Of a DNA stretch of 64,000 bases, positions 56,775-64,000 are shown piece by piece. A program made the position numbers and the translations under genes. Every line of letters begins with the position of its first letter. Position 1 is the stretch's first letter. Below the pieces are notes generated by a model. The model saw nothing but the letters and a program-made list of their open reading frames with translations, was not told the origin of the DNA and made no database searches. The stretch is from JACVRW01 sp034664005 (GTDB lineage Bacteria > Actinomycetota > Thermoleophilia > Solirubrobacterales > Thermoleophilaceae), in contig JAXDIL010000042.1 in NCBI GenBank assembly GCA_034664005.1, positions 1 through 64,000 of the forward strand, written 5' to 3'.

Positions 56775-58145
56775 CTACTTCGGCTGCTTCAGCTGACCGG
56801 GCGGCAGGCTGCCCGCCAGCCCGGGTGGCCGCGTCCGAGCCGCCGGCGGTGGCGCTGCCTGGGCCTGTGCCTTCGGCTCAGCCGGCGGCTTCGTCTTGGG
56901 CGCCGGCTTCGGCTTCGCCTGGCCCTGCGCGGCCCGGCTCTGGCCGGGCGGGGTCTGGCGCTCTGCCTTCATCGCCCTGCGCGCCGCCGCGGTCTCCTGC
57001 CCGAGCGCCTTGCCCTGCGAGCGGGCGGCGCGCCGCTCCGCGCCGCGGAGTCCGTGGCTTCGCTCGGAGCTGGTCCGCGCGCCGTGCGAGCCGGGCTTCT
57101 TCGCGGCCACGCCGTGGCCCCGAGTGGCCCTCTCCCCGGGCGCCGCGCCCGTCGGGGCGGGCGCCATGCTCGCCGGCGCGGGCGCCACCTTCGCCGGCGC
57201 GGCGTCGCGCGCCCGGTCCCCGACCACGCCCCCGGCGACGACGCTCCCGCCCGCCACCACGGCGACGATCGCGACCTTGGCCGCCGCCGCCGAGCCGAGC
57301 AGCGCGCCACCCGCGGCCGCCCCGCCCGCGGTGGCTCCCGCGCCGCCGCTCAACCCCGCGGCGCCGAGCACGCCCGACTTGAGTCCGAACGTCGGCGTGA
57401 CGGGCAGTGCCGCCGCGAGCAGCTTGCGCTGGTGGCGCACCTCCTCGCGGTACGAGCTGCACGACTCGCAGTGGCGCAGGTGGTGGCGCAGCTCGTTGCG
57501 CCGCAGGGCGCCACCGCGAAGCGTGGCGAGCTGCTCACGGATCTCGTCGCACGGCGTCTCGCGCGCCACACGCCGCTCGATCAAGCCGCTCCGCGCCCGG
57601 AACACGATCGCCTTCACGGCCGCCACCTCGCAGCCGAGCACCGTGGCGACCTCGGCATGCGAGAGCCCGCCCGCCTCGGCGAGCAGGAGCGCCGCGCGCT
57701 GGTCGTCCGGCAGCTCGCGAACGTCGGCCAGGAGCTCGCGCAGCTCGGCGCGGCGCTCGACCTGCTCGCTGAGCCCCTCCGTGGGAACGTCCTGAAGCTC
57801 GGCCGGCTGCTCGCGCCGCGCGCGCAGTATCGATAGGCAGCGGTTGCGCGCGATCGTGTAGAGCCACGCCGTGAGCGCGATGCGCCGCTCGCCGCCGCGC
57901 TGCATGTCGCGGAAGGCGGCGGCAAAGGTGTGCTGGACGGCGTCCTCGGCCTCCTCGCGCGAGCCGAGCATGTGGCGGCAGAAGGCGAGGATGCCCGCGC
58001 CGTGCCGCTCGAAGAGGACCTCGAAGGCCAGCTCGTTGCCGCGCCGGATCTGCTCGACGAGCCGATCGTCGCCGGCAAGGGCGAGCAGCCGCTTCGACCG
58101 GAACGGCCCGAGCGGCATCGGCGTGGTGACCGTCGCTGCACGCAT
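56775..58145 (-). CDS. ECF sigma factor fused to zinc-finger anti-sigma-like and membrane segments
   Basis: 456 residues. Sigma region 2 (GNELAFEVLFERHGAGILAFCRHMLGS, EDAVQHTFAAAFRDM) and region 4 (LPDDQRAALLLAEAGGLSHAEVATVLG) span residues ~20-190. Then comes HHLRHCESCSSY, a Hx3Cx2C zinc finger as in anti-sigma factors (~250), a hydrophobic Gly/Ala helix (AAAKVAIVAVVAGGSVVAGGVVG, ~310) and a ~130-residue Lys/Ala/Pro/Gln-rich tail outside. A sigma factor with its own ZAS-like finger and membrane helix matches the actinobacterial ECF groups with C-terminal extensions. The ATG at 58145 (AGGGG just before) is my choice; 58178 and 58211 are possible. Divergent across an inverted repeat from the Cys-repeat protein. 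Confidence 0.88.
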   Translation of the reverse strand: MRAATVTTPMPLGPFRSKRLLALAGDDRLVEQIRRGNELAFEVLFERHGAGILAFCRHMLGSREEAEDAVQHTFAAAFRDMQRGGERRIALTAWLYTIARNRCLSILRARREQPAELQDVPTEGLSEQVERRAELRELLADVRELPDDQRAALLLAEAGGLSHAEVATVLGCEVAAVKAIVFRARSGLIERRVARETPCDEIREQLATLRGGALRRNELRHHLRHCESCSSYREEVRHQRKLLAAALPVTPTFGLKSGVLGAAGLSGGAGATAGGAAAGGALLGSAAAAKVAIVAVVAGGSVVAGGVVGDRARDAAPAKVAPAPASMAPAPTGAAPGERATRGHGVAAKKPGSHGARTSSERSHGLRGAERRAARSQGKALGQETAAARRAMKAERQTPPGQSRAAQGQAKPKPAPKTKPPAEPKAQAQAAPPPAARTRPPGLAGSLPPGQLKQPK

Positions 58146-58194
58146 CGCCCCTGGGTTGTACCCATTCGCATCGCCCATAGGAACGCAGTCGTCA

Positions 58195-58229
58195 CCGGAA
58201 GGTTCGCGCATAACCCACGAACCTTTCGG
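58195..58229. promoter_or_regulatory. Inverted repeat between ECF sigma and Cys-repeat genes
   Basis: CCGGAAGGTTCG (58195-58206) faces CGAACCTTTCGG (58218-58229) across 11 nt: 11 of 12 positions are complementary, and the central eight (AAGGTTCG/CGAACCTT) are perfect. It lies midway in the 106-bp space between two divergent genes. It is a good candidate operator for a dimeric regulator; as RNA it could also form a hairpin in both directions. Confidence 0.6.
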
Positions 58230-58251
58230 CCGGACCCGCGTTTGACCCCAC

Positions 58252-58815
58252 ATGAAGAAGATCACGCTAGTGGTCGGGCTCGCCGTGGCCCTCGTGGTTC
58301 CCACCACAGCCATGGCCAAGCCGACCCCAGATAAGGCCGACAAGCGCGCCGCCAAGCAGGAGTGCCGAGAGCTTCGCGGACACTCCGATGCCACTCGTGA
58401 AGCGTTCCGGACCCGGTACCGGAGCTTTTCAGCCTGCGTGAAGTCGCGGGCCGCCGAGGAGGCGCAGGAGGAGCAGACCGCTCACAGGAACGCCTCCAAG
58501 GACTGCCGCGCGGAGCGCGAGACGCTCGGTGACGAGGCGTTCCGCGAGAAGTACGGCACCAACGCCAACAAGCGGAACGCGTTCGGCAAGTGCGTCTCGC
58601 AGAAGGCTCACGAGAACGAGGAAGCGGCCGACGAGCAGGACCAGCAGGAGGCCGCCGCGTTCAAGAACGCAGCGAAGGAGTGCGCCGCGGAGCGCGAGAC
58701 GCTCGGCGACGAGGCGTTCGGCGCCAAGTACGGCACCAACGCGAACAAGCGGAACGCGTTCGGCAAGTGCGTGTCGCAGAAGGCGCGGGAGGACGAGCCG
58801 CCCTCACAGGGCTAG
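58252..58815 (+). CDS. Secreted protein with three Cys-pair repeats
   Basis: 187 residues. Signal peptide MKKITLVVGLAVALVVPTTAMA. Three repeats follow: a degenerate one (~34-67) and two nearly identical ones (~82-119 and ~141-178) reading DEAF-x(2)-KYGTNANKRNAFGKC with KDC/KEC at the front, so each holds two Cys (38/62, 85/114, 144/173) and probably one disulfide. The period is 59 residues. Repeats 2 and 3 are also almost identical in DNA, so duplication is recent or gene-converted. Linkers are Glu/Gln/Ala-rich helices. No known family. It is divergent from the ECF sigma factor and may be its target. Confidence 0.75.
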   Translation: MKKITLVVGLAVALVVPTTAMAKPTPDKADKRAAKQECRELRGHSDATREAFRTRYRSFSACVKSRAAEEAQEEQTAHRNASKDCRAERETLGDEAFREKYGTNANKRNAFGKCVSQKAHENEEAADEQDQQEAAAFKNAAKECAAERETLGDEAFGAKYGTNANKRNAFGKCVSQKAREDEPPSQG

Positions 58816-59870
58816 ACCTGCCGAAGGTACGGCGCCGCGTCGAGGAACTCGTAAGGAAACGCCTCGGCGCGGTGGCCGTCTCGTCCGTCCATCGCGTCCG
58901 CCGAGCAGAGCGAGTTCAGCACGGCCTCGTGGACCAGCTCTGCGGCGCCCTCGAATAGGTTCCGCATCGCGACCGAGTCGTCGCGCAGGAAGCTGAGCGC
59001 GTCGCGATCGCGCTCGGAGCGGTGCGCCAGCCTGTGCGCGGTCGAGAACGCGATCACGTACTCGCCGCTCGCGTTCGTCGCGACGCTGCCCGCGCGGCCA
59101 AGCCCGAACGTCCCGCGTGCGGCCAACCGCCGGAGCTGGCGCTCCGACATCGGCGCATCCGTGCCGAGCACGATCATGATCGAGCCGCCCTGGTCCGGCG
59201 GCTCGGGCGCCTCCGGCGCCGGCGCCGCGCCGGGTCCGACGAGCAGGTGCAGGTCGCGCCGTGAGCCGTAGTTCGACACGATCAGGCAGCCGAGCGCGTG
59301 GCCGTCGATGACGCGCGAGGACGTGCCCACGCCCGACTTGAAGCCGAAGCAGGTGGTGCCGGTGCCCGCCCCCACCGCGCCCTCGCCGACCTCGTCGGAA
59401 GCCGCCGCCGCGATCGCGTCGAGCGCGTGCTCCGGACGCACGGCGAGGGCGCGCGCGTCCGACAGCCAGCCGTCGAAGCACTCGCCGACGATGACGTTGA
59501 TCGTGTCGCGGTCGCGCGCGGCGTCGGGGTTCTGCTCGAGCAGGTGCCTGAGCCCGCCCTCCCATGCCGGGCCCACGGCCAGCGTGTTCGTGAGCAGGAT
59601 CGGACTCTCGACCGTGCCGAGCTCGGCCAGCTGCGTGAGGCCCGCCGCCTTGCCGTAGGCGTTCACCGCGTGGTAGCCGCCGAGCACCTTCTGCTCGTAG
59701 AGGTTGCCGCCGTGGGGAAGGATCGCCGTGACGCCGGTGCGCAGGCGGTCGCCCTCCACGATGGTCGTGTGGCCCACAAGCACGCCAGGCACGTCGACGA
59801 GCGCGTTCAGCTCCCCCGTGGGGAAGCGTCCGACTGCGTAGCCCAGCTCACGAAGCCTCTCGCGCACCAA
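58812..59870 (-). CDS. P1 family (DmpA-type) peptidase
   Basis: 352 residues from TTG 59870 (GTG 59867 is possible). DmpA-type aminopeptidases cut themselves to expose a Ser nucleophile; RAGSVATNASGEYVIAFSTAH contains the expected Gly-Ser cleavage pair. GVLVGHTTI at the start, GVGTSSRVIDGHALG and the IGECFDGWLSD-like region (VGECFDGWLSD) are family landmarks. It probably releases N-terminal residues from peptides or cleaves beta-peptides, in the cytosol. It shares CTAG with the Cys-repeat gene. Confidence 0.88.
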   Translation of the reverse strand: MVRERLRELGYAVGRFPTGELNALVDVPGVLVGHTTIVEGDRLRTGVTAILPHGGNLYEQKVLGGYHAVNAYGKAAGLTQLAELGTVESPILLTNTLAVGPAWEGGLRHLLEQNPDAARDRDTINVIVGECFDGWLSDARALAVRPEHALDAIAAAASDEVGEGAVGAGTGTTCFGFKSGVGTSSRVIDGHALGCLIVSNYGSRRDLHLLVGPGAAPAPEAPEPPDQGGSIMIVLGTDAPMSERQLRRLAARGTFGLGRAGSVATNASGEYVIAFSTAHRLAHRSERDRDALSFLRDDSVAMRNLFEGAAELVHEAVLNSLCSADAMDGRDGHRAEAFPYEFLDAAPYLRQV

Positions 59871-59939
59871 CTGGGCAGCTTAAGCGGGACGGAAAGTGGG
59901 AACTGTGCTGGGGACCAGGCTGACTAGGGAAGGAGCCCC

Positions 59940-60008
59940 ATGTACATCGGTGTCGGAACGATCGTCCTGATCCTCGTGATCATCCTGCTGATCGCGTTCG
60001 TGTTCTAA
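59940..60008 (+). CDS. 22-residue hydrophobic membrane peptide
   Basis: ATG 59940, TAA at 60006-60008. AAGGAG lies 4-5 nt before the ATG (one of the best ribosome sites in this region). The product MYIGVGTIVLILVIILLIAF (+VF) is one membrane helix with no charged residue. It overlaps the end of the trypsin gene by 4 bp. Too short for standard gene finders. Similar tiny hydrophobic peptides occur in many bacteria; function unknown. Confidence 0.55.
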   Translation: MYIGVGTIVLILVIILLIAFVF

Positions 60009-60949
60009 CGAAGCGCGGCGCGGCGAGCTGCGGCGCGGTGCTTCAGCACCGCGCGGCGCTTCGCCGCACGCCGCTTCGCCGCGCGCCGCTTGGCCGCGCG
60101 GCGCTTGGCGGCGCGGCTCTTCGTCGAGCTCTTGCTCGTAGTCGCCGTGCTCACCCCTGTACCGGTGTTCTGGGCGATCCAGGGCCGCAGCGTGTCGTCC
60201 CCGACACGGCCATAGACGCCCGGCTTGCCGGGCCGCGCGCAGCCCTCGCCGAAGCTGGTCGTGCCGACCACTCGCAGCGCCCCGGCGGAGGTGCGCCCGA
60301 ACATCGGGCCGCCCGAGTCGCCCTGGCAGGTGTCCACCCCGCCCTGCGGGAAGCCGGCGCAGACCATGGTGAGCGGATCGAAGTCGCTGTAGGCGCCGGC
60401 GCAGTACTGATCGGTCGTGATCGGGACCTCGGCCTTCTGGAGGTTGTCCGGCAGGTCGCCGTCCTCCTCGGTCACGCCCCAGCCGACGATCGTCTCGAGC
60501 GTGCCCGGGGTCCAGATGCTGCGCTCGCCCGCGCCCGCCACCTGGGTGGGCGTCATGGTCGAGCTCTGCGAGAGCTGGAGCAGCGAGATGTCGTAGCCCG
60601 AGGTGAGCAGGTAGTCCGGGTGCATGACGACGCGGCTGACCCCGCGCTTCTCGCCGTCGTTCTGCGTGACCCCGCCGATCCGCGCGCTGATGAGCGGCGT
60701 CGGCCAGCTCGCCGGCGAGGCGACGGTGCCCGCGGTGATGTTGCTGCAGTGCCCGGCCGTGAGGACCCAGTCGGGCGTGATGAGCGTGCCGGTGCACAGG
60801 AACGGCCCGAACGTGATCTCCGCCACCGCCGGAAACTCGCCCGGACTCGCGTTGCTCCCGCCGACAACGGCGGAAGACGGGGCGGCGGCCACGCACATCA
60901 GCGCGGCGGCGGTGGCGGACACGGCCAGGAACCTGCGGAACGTGCTCAT
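60005..60949 (-). CDS. Secreted trypsin-like serine protease with RAAKR-repeat tail
   Basis: 314 residues from the ATG at 60949. Signal peptide (~1-27) and the VVGGSNASPGEFP start of the S1 fold. The triad is His67 (TAGHC), Asp120 (YDISLLQL) and Ser212 (CQGDSGGP). Asp206 stands at the trypsin S1-pocket position (VDTCQGDSGG), so cleavage after Arg/Lys is expected. After a Ser/Thr linker the chain ends in ~35 residues built from RAAKR units, strongly basic. The tail could bind anionic wall polymers, and is itself a likely substrate of the enzyme. Confidence 0.92.
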   Translation of the reverse strand: MSTFRRFLAVSATAAALMCVAAAPSSAVVGGSNASPGEFPAVAEITFGPFLCTGTLITPDWVLTAGHCSNITAGTVASPASWPTPLISARIGGVTQNDGEKRGVSRVVMHPDYLLTSGYDISLLQLSQSSTMTPTQVAGAGERSIWTPGTLETIVGWGVTEEDGDLPDNLQKAEVPITTDQYCAGAYSDFDPLTMVCAGFPQGGVDTCQGDSGGPMFGRTSAGALRVVGTTSFGEGCARPGKPGVYGRVGDDTLRPWIAQNTGTGVSTATTSKSSTKSRAAKRRAAKRRAAKRRAAKRRAVLKHRAAARRAALR

Positions 60950-60998
60950 GTGTGTCGTAACGCACACTGGGAGCGAAACTTGCGGGTAGATTCCCCCT

Positions 60999-62312
60999 AT
61001 GTCGGCTGAGCTGCCGCCCGGGCCGCGGCTTCCGCGAACGCTGCAGACGATCGGCTGGTGGAGCCGCACGATTCCCTTCCTGGAGCGCGCCCGCGAGCGC
61101 TACGGCAAGCGCTTCACGATGCGGCTGCTGCAGTCCCCGCCGTTCGTGCACCACTCCGAGCCGGAGCACCTCAAGGAGATCTTCACCGCGCCACCCGAGG
61201 TGCTTCACCCGGGAGAGGGCGCGAAGGTGCTGGAGCCGGTGGTGGGCGCCAACTCGGTGATCCTGCTGGACGAGCGACCCCACCTGAGCCAGCGCAAGCT
61301 GATGCTGCCCGCCTTCCACGGCGAGAAGATGCAGCGGCTGGAGGGGCTGATGGAGGAGGTCACCCGCCGTGAGATCGCGGGCTGGCCGCGCGGCGAGGCG
61401 GTGGAGCTCCACCCGCGCCTTCAGATGCTCACGCTGGAGATCATCCTGCGCGCGGTGTTCGGGCTCGACGACGGCGCGCGGCTCGACGCGTTGCGTGAGC
61501 GGCTGTCGCGCATCCTCCGCTTCGGCTCGCGCCCCTCTTCGCTGCTGCCGGTCCTCCAGCGCGGAAAGACCTGGCGCGAGTTCGAGCAGCGCCGCGCCGA
61601 GGCCGACGCGCTGATCTACGAGACGATCGACGAGCGCCGTGCGAACGGCGGGGGTGACGACGTGCTCGCCATGCTCCTGGACGCGCGCCACGAGGACGGC
61701 TCGCCCATGTCGCCCGTCGAGCTGCGCGACGAGCTGATGACGCTGCTCGTGGCCGGCCACGAGACGACCGCCTCCGAGCTGGCCTGGGCGTTCGAGCGCC
61801 TCACGCGCACGCCGGAGGTGCTCGCGCGGCTCACCGAGGCGATCGACGCCGGAGACGACGACGCGTACCTCACCGCCACCGTCCACGAGACGCTTCGTCG
61901 CCGCCCGGTGCTGCCGAACGCGGCGCCGCGGCTCGTGATGGAGCCGGTAGAGATCGGCGGCTGGCACTACGAGCCGGGCGTATGCCTGCTCGCCGACGCC
62001 TACCTGCTCCACCACGACCCGGACATCTATCCCGACCCGTACGCGTTCCGCCCCGAGCGCTTCCTGGACGAGCAGCCGGGCACCTACACCTGGATCCCCT
62101 TCGGCGGCGGGCGCCGCCGCTGCCTCGGAGCGAGCTTCGCGATCCTGGAGATGAAGATCGTGCTGCGCGAGCTGCTTGCCGAGAACGAGCTCGCACCCGC
62201 CACTCCGGAGGACGAGGGAGCGCGCCGCAGGAGCATCACGCTGAGCCCGAAGGCGGGCAGCCGCGCGGTGCTCCGCGCGCGCCGCAGCGGACGCGTGCCA
62301 GCCGCCGCGTAG
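60999..62312 (+). CDS. Cytochrome P450
   Basis: 437 residues. I-helix AGHETTASELAW, K-helix ExxR in HETLRRRP, the FRPERF meander and the heme loop FGGGRRRCLG (Cys about residue 375) are complete. No membrane anchor, so it is a soluble class I enzyme that needs ferredoxin and a reductase. The PERF and heme-loop type resembles the CYP families of lipid and terpene hydroxylases; the substrate is unknown. It is followed 29 bp later by a cyclopropane-synthase-like gene on the same strand, which suggests a lipid substrate. Confidence 0.93.
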   Translation: MSAELPPGPRLPRTLQTIGWWSRTIPFLERARERYGKRFTMRLLQSPPFVHHSEPEHLKEIFTAPPEVLHPGEGAKVLEPVVGANSVILLDERPHLSQRKLMLPAFHGEKMQRLEGLMEEVTRREIAGWPRGEAVELHPRLQMLTLEIILRAVFGLDDGARLDALRERLSRILRFGSRPSSLLPVLQRGKTWREFEQRRAEADALIYETIDERRANGGGDDVLAMLLDARHEDGSPMSPVELRDELMTLLVAGHETTASELAWAFERLTRTPEVLARLTEAIDAGDDDAYLTATVHETLRRRPVLPNAAPRLVMEPVEIGGWHYEPGVCLLADAYLLHHDPDIYPDPYAFRPERFLDEQPGTYTWIPFGGGRRRCLGASFAILEMKIVLRELLAENELAPATPEDEGARRRSITLSPKAGSRAVLRARRSGRVPAAA

Positions 62313-62341
62313 CGCGCCCCGCTACCTTCTCGGGCCTCATC

Positions 62342-63541
62342 ATGCTCTCGAGCACCGAGCCATTCCTGGACGAGCTGGCGCGCGCCATCCCGTCGCGGCC
62401 GTTTTCTGTCGAGCTGTGGGACGGCAGGCGGCTCGAGTCGACGGGCGGCGGGCCGACCTTCCAGGTGCGCTCACCGGACGCGTTCGCACACGCGCTGCGC
62501 GCGCCGGGGCAGCTCGGGCTGGGCCGCGCGTACGTGTCCGGCGCGCTGGCCGTCGACGACCTGGACGAGGTGCTCGAGTTGCTCGACAGCTGGCAACCGC
62601 CGCCGCTCGACAAGCGCGTGCAGGCGCGGCTCGCGCTCGCCGCCGCGCGCGCCAGCGGCATCCGGCGCCCTCCGCCGGTGCCCACCTCCGAGCTGCGCCC
62701 GCGCGGTCGCAGGCACAGTCCGGAGCGCGACGCCCGCGCGGTGCGCCACCACTACGACGTCTCGAACGACTTCTTCAAGCTCTTCCTCGGCGACTCGCTC
62801 ACCTACAGCTGCGCGCTCTTCTCGCGCGGCGCCAAGACGCTCGAGGAGGCCCAGGAGGCGAAGCTCGAGATGGTCTGCACGAAGCTCGCGCTACAACCCG
62901 GCCAGCGCGTGCTCGACGTGGGCTGCGGGTGGGGCAGCTTCGCGCTCCACGCCGCCGCCAACCACGACGTGAGCGTCGTGGGCATCACCCTCTCGGAGCC
63001 GCAGGCCGCTCTCGGCCGCCAGCGCGCGGCCGAGCGTGGGCTGTCGGAGCGCGTGGACATCCGCGTGGCTGACTACCGCGCGCTCACCGACGAGCCGTTC
63101 GACGCGGTCGCGAGCATCGGAATGGTGGAGCACGTGGGGAACGCGCAGATCGACGTGTACGCGCGCCAGGTCGCGCGCATGGTCAAGCCCGGTGGGCGCG
63201 TGCTGAACCACGGCATCGCACGGCTACGCACGGGCGACCCCGAGGCGGGCCCGTTCTCGGAGCGCTACGTCTTCCCCGACGCCGCTCCGCTTCACCTGTC
63301 GCGCATCCAGACGGCGCTCGAGCGCGCCGGCCTCGAGACCGAGCACGTGGAGGGGCTCCGCTCCGACTACGCCGAGACGCTCCGGCACTGGGCCCGCAAC
63401 CTCGACGACAACATCGACGAGGCGACCCGCCTCGCGGGGGCCGAGCGGATCCGCGTCTGGCGGCTCTACCTGAGAGCTGCGCGGCGCGGCTTCGAGAGCG
63501 GCTTCACCTCGATCTATCAGGTGCGCTGCAGCCGGCCGTAG
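62342..63541 (+). CDS. Cyclopropane-fatty-acyl-phospholipid synthase family methyltransferase
   Basis: 399 residues from ATG 62342. The N-terminal ~120 residues are the lipid-binding part; then HHYDVSNDFFKLFLGDSLTYSCALF, the SAM site VLDVGCGWGSFALHAA, the SIGMVEHVGNAQIDVY catalytic loop and the FPDAAPLHLSRIQTALERAG end are all as in CfaS/mycolic-acid methyltransferases. It would use S-adenosylmethionine to methylate or cyclopropanate unsaturated fatty acyl chains in membrane lipid. Confidence 0.92.
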   Translation: MLSSTEPFLDELARAIPSRPFSVELWDGRRLESTGGGPTFQVRSPDAFAHALRAPGQLGLGRAYVSGALAVDDLDEVLELLDSWQPPPLDKRVQARLALAAARASGIRRPPPVPTSELRPRGRRHSPERDARAVRHHYDVSNDFFKLFLGDSLTYSCALFSRGAKTLEEAQEAKLEMVCTKLALQPGQRVLDVGCGWGSFALHAAANHDVSVVGITLSEPQAALGRQRAAERGLSERVDIRVADYRALTDEPFDAVASIGMVEHVGNAQIDVYARQVARMVKPGGRVLNHGIARLRTGDPEAGPFSERYVFPDAAPLHLSRIQTALERAGLETEHVEGLRSDYAETLRHWARNLDDNIDEATRLAGAERIRVWRLYLRAARRGFESGFTSIYQVRCSRP

Positions 63542-63550
63542 TGTGCCGCG

Positions 63551-64000
63551 CTAGCGGAGCGCCGCGCTCAACAGCTCGGACGCGCCCAGCATTCCGCCCA
63601 GGTTCGGGTGGAGCGGGGCGGCGGCGTTCACCGGCACGGCCGGCTCGACCCAGCGGATCAGCGGCGGCTGGCAGGCGTCGCGGCCGATGCTGGCCGTGTA
63701 CCAGTCGATCACCTCGGCGGTGTTCGCCGCAGCCTGCCCGGCGAGCATCGCGTTCAGCTCCTTCTGCTTCGCCCGCACGTAGGGCACGTCGCCCTCGGTG
63801 ATCGGCATCTGAGGCCAGCAGCCCGGCCCGCTGTCCGGCAGGATCGCCGCGTAGTTCACGAGCAGGACGCGCGCCTTCGGAGAGCGCGCGTGGATGCCCT
63901 GGAGCACCGCGGCCACGAGCGGCGCGGTCGCCTGGATGCGCTCGCTGATCTCGTCGCGGCCGTCGTGCACGTATCGGTCCTGGCAGGGCGTGCCCTCGGG
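63551..64000 (-). CDS. SGNH/GDSL hydrolase, partial (C-terminal part)
   Basis: The frame runs off the right edge, so the N-terminus with the GDSL nucleophile is not in the window. What is seen: DEISERIQATAPLVAAVLQGIHARSPKARVLLVNYAAILP, a GPGCWPQM segment and the block HPNLGGMLGASEL whose His is the expected catalytic base. A Cys pair (TPCQDRY and DACQPP) fits a disulfide in exported members such as actinobacterial SGNH lipases. Substrate unknown. Confidence 0.8.
   Translation of the reverse strand, partial: PEGTPCQDRYVHDGRDEISERIQATAPLVAAVLQGIHARSPKARVLLVNYAAILPDSGPGCWPQMPITEGDVPYVRAKQKELNAMLAGQAAANTAEVIDWYTASIGRDACQPPLIRWVEPAVPVNAAAPLHPNLGGMLGASELLSAALR

Noticed and set aside
60030..60125. 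Short direct DNA repeats resembling a CRISPR or satellite array
   Set aside because: They encode the RAAKR tail of the trypsin-like protease in frame; no spacers and no cas genes.
1..64000. tRNA, rRNA, tmRNA, CRISPR, transposase or prophage genes
   Set aside because: I looked for T-loop sequences, IS transposase motifs and repeat arrays by eye and found none; a covariance-model scan would be decisive.

Overview
This window is a gene-dense, very GC-rich stretch of bacterial chromosome (no phage, plasmid, IS element, CRISPR array, tRNA or rRNA seen). The gene types point to a deep-branching actinobacterium, most likely class Thermoleophilia (Solirubrobacterales-like): a Rv3679/Rv3680-type ArsA ATPase pair, an HxlR regulator, an F420-type PPOX protein of the Rv0121 kind, ECF sigma and SpoIIE/STAS signalling, a type IV pilus PilT and a compact primary sigma factor. 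The taxonomic call is inference from gene content.

Layout. 1-13.2 kb: LON-domain protein, secreted subtilase, gamma-glutamyltransferase, an ftsZ-parA pair (FtsZ with an unusual ~150-residue N-terminal tail), a divergent pair of ArsA/Get3-like ATPases, two unknown proteins, an HxlR regulator, and divergent AIM24 and SpoIVB-S55-like genes. 13.2-23.5 kb: pilT, the primary sigma factor, an orphan LuxR-type response regulator, a diguanylate cyclase, moeA (carrying an odd low-GC palindromic insert), glpX, and a dodecin / 3-hydroxyacyl-CoA dehydrogenase / thiolase operon. 23.5-28.5 kb: the most interesting locus, read on the minus strand as response regulator, then a class I cyclic-di-GMP riboswitch (GEMM-I), then a secreted subtilase with a repetitive Arg/Ser/Phe tail, then a membrane GAF-GGDEF-EAL protein 4 nt downstream. 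An enzyme able to make or destroy c-di-GMP thus appears to sit in the same transcript as the sensor of that molecule.

28.6-41.5 kb: a quinone-oxidoreductase-like MDR protein, a lipase-like hydrolase, a rhodanese gene remnant, a tightly overlapping OpuC-type osmolyte ABC transporter running into mtnA and a DUF1152 gene, and the three-gene proton-translocating transhydrogenase pntAA-pntAB-pntB. 41.5-48.5 kb: many small genes (RemA/DUF370-like, acidic protein, SDR, rhodanese, PfkB kinase, ArfB, NlpC/P60 lipoprotein, DUF1244, a tiny duplicated-motif membrane protein, a [3Fe-4S]-type ferredoxin), then a 469-bp gene-free segment rich in hairpins. 48.5-64 kb: aldehyde dehydrogenase plus SDR, a STAS + SpoIIE/anti-sigma-kinase partner-switching pair, M23 peptidase, PhzF, an ECF sigma factor fused to its own zinc-finger/membrane tail and divergent (across a strong inverted repeat) from a secreted Cys-repeat protein, a DmpA-type peptidase, a 22-residue membrane peptide, a trypsin with a cationic repeat tail, cytochrome P450, a cyclopropane-fatty-acid-synthase-like methyltransferase, and the end of an SGNH hydrolase.

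Themes: c-di-GMP signalling (riboswitch, two I-site-bearing GGDEF proteins, PilT, a RemA-like protein), secreted proteases (two S8, trypsin, S55, M15-like, M23), and extreme compaction: head-to-tail genes often overlap by 1-4 nt, and six tail-to-tail pairs share one CTAG tetranucleotide as both stop codons.
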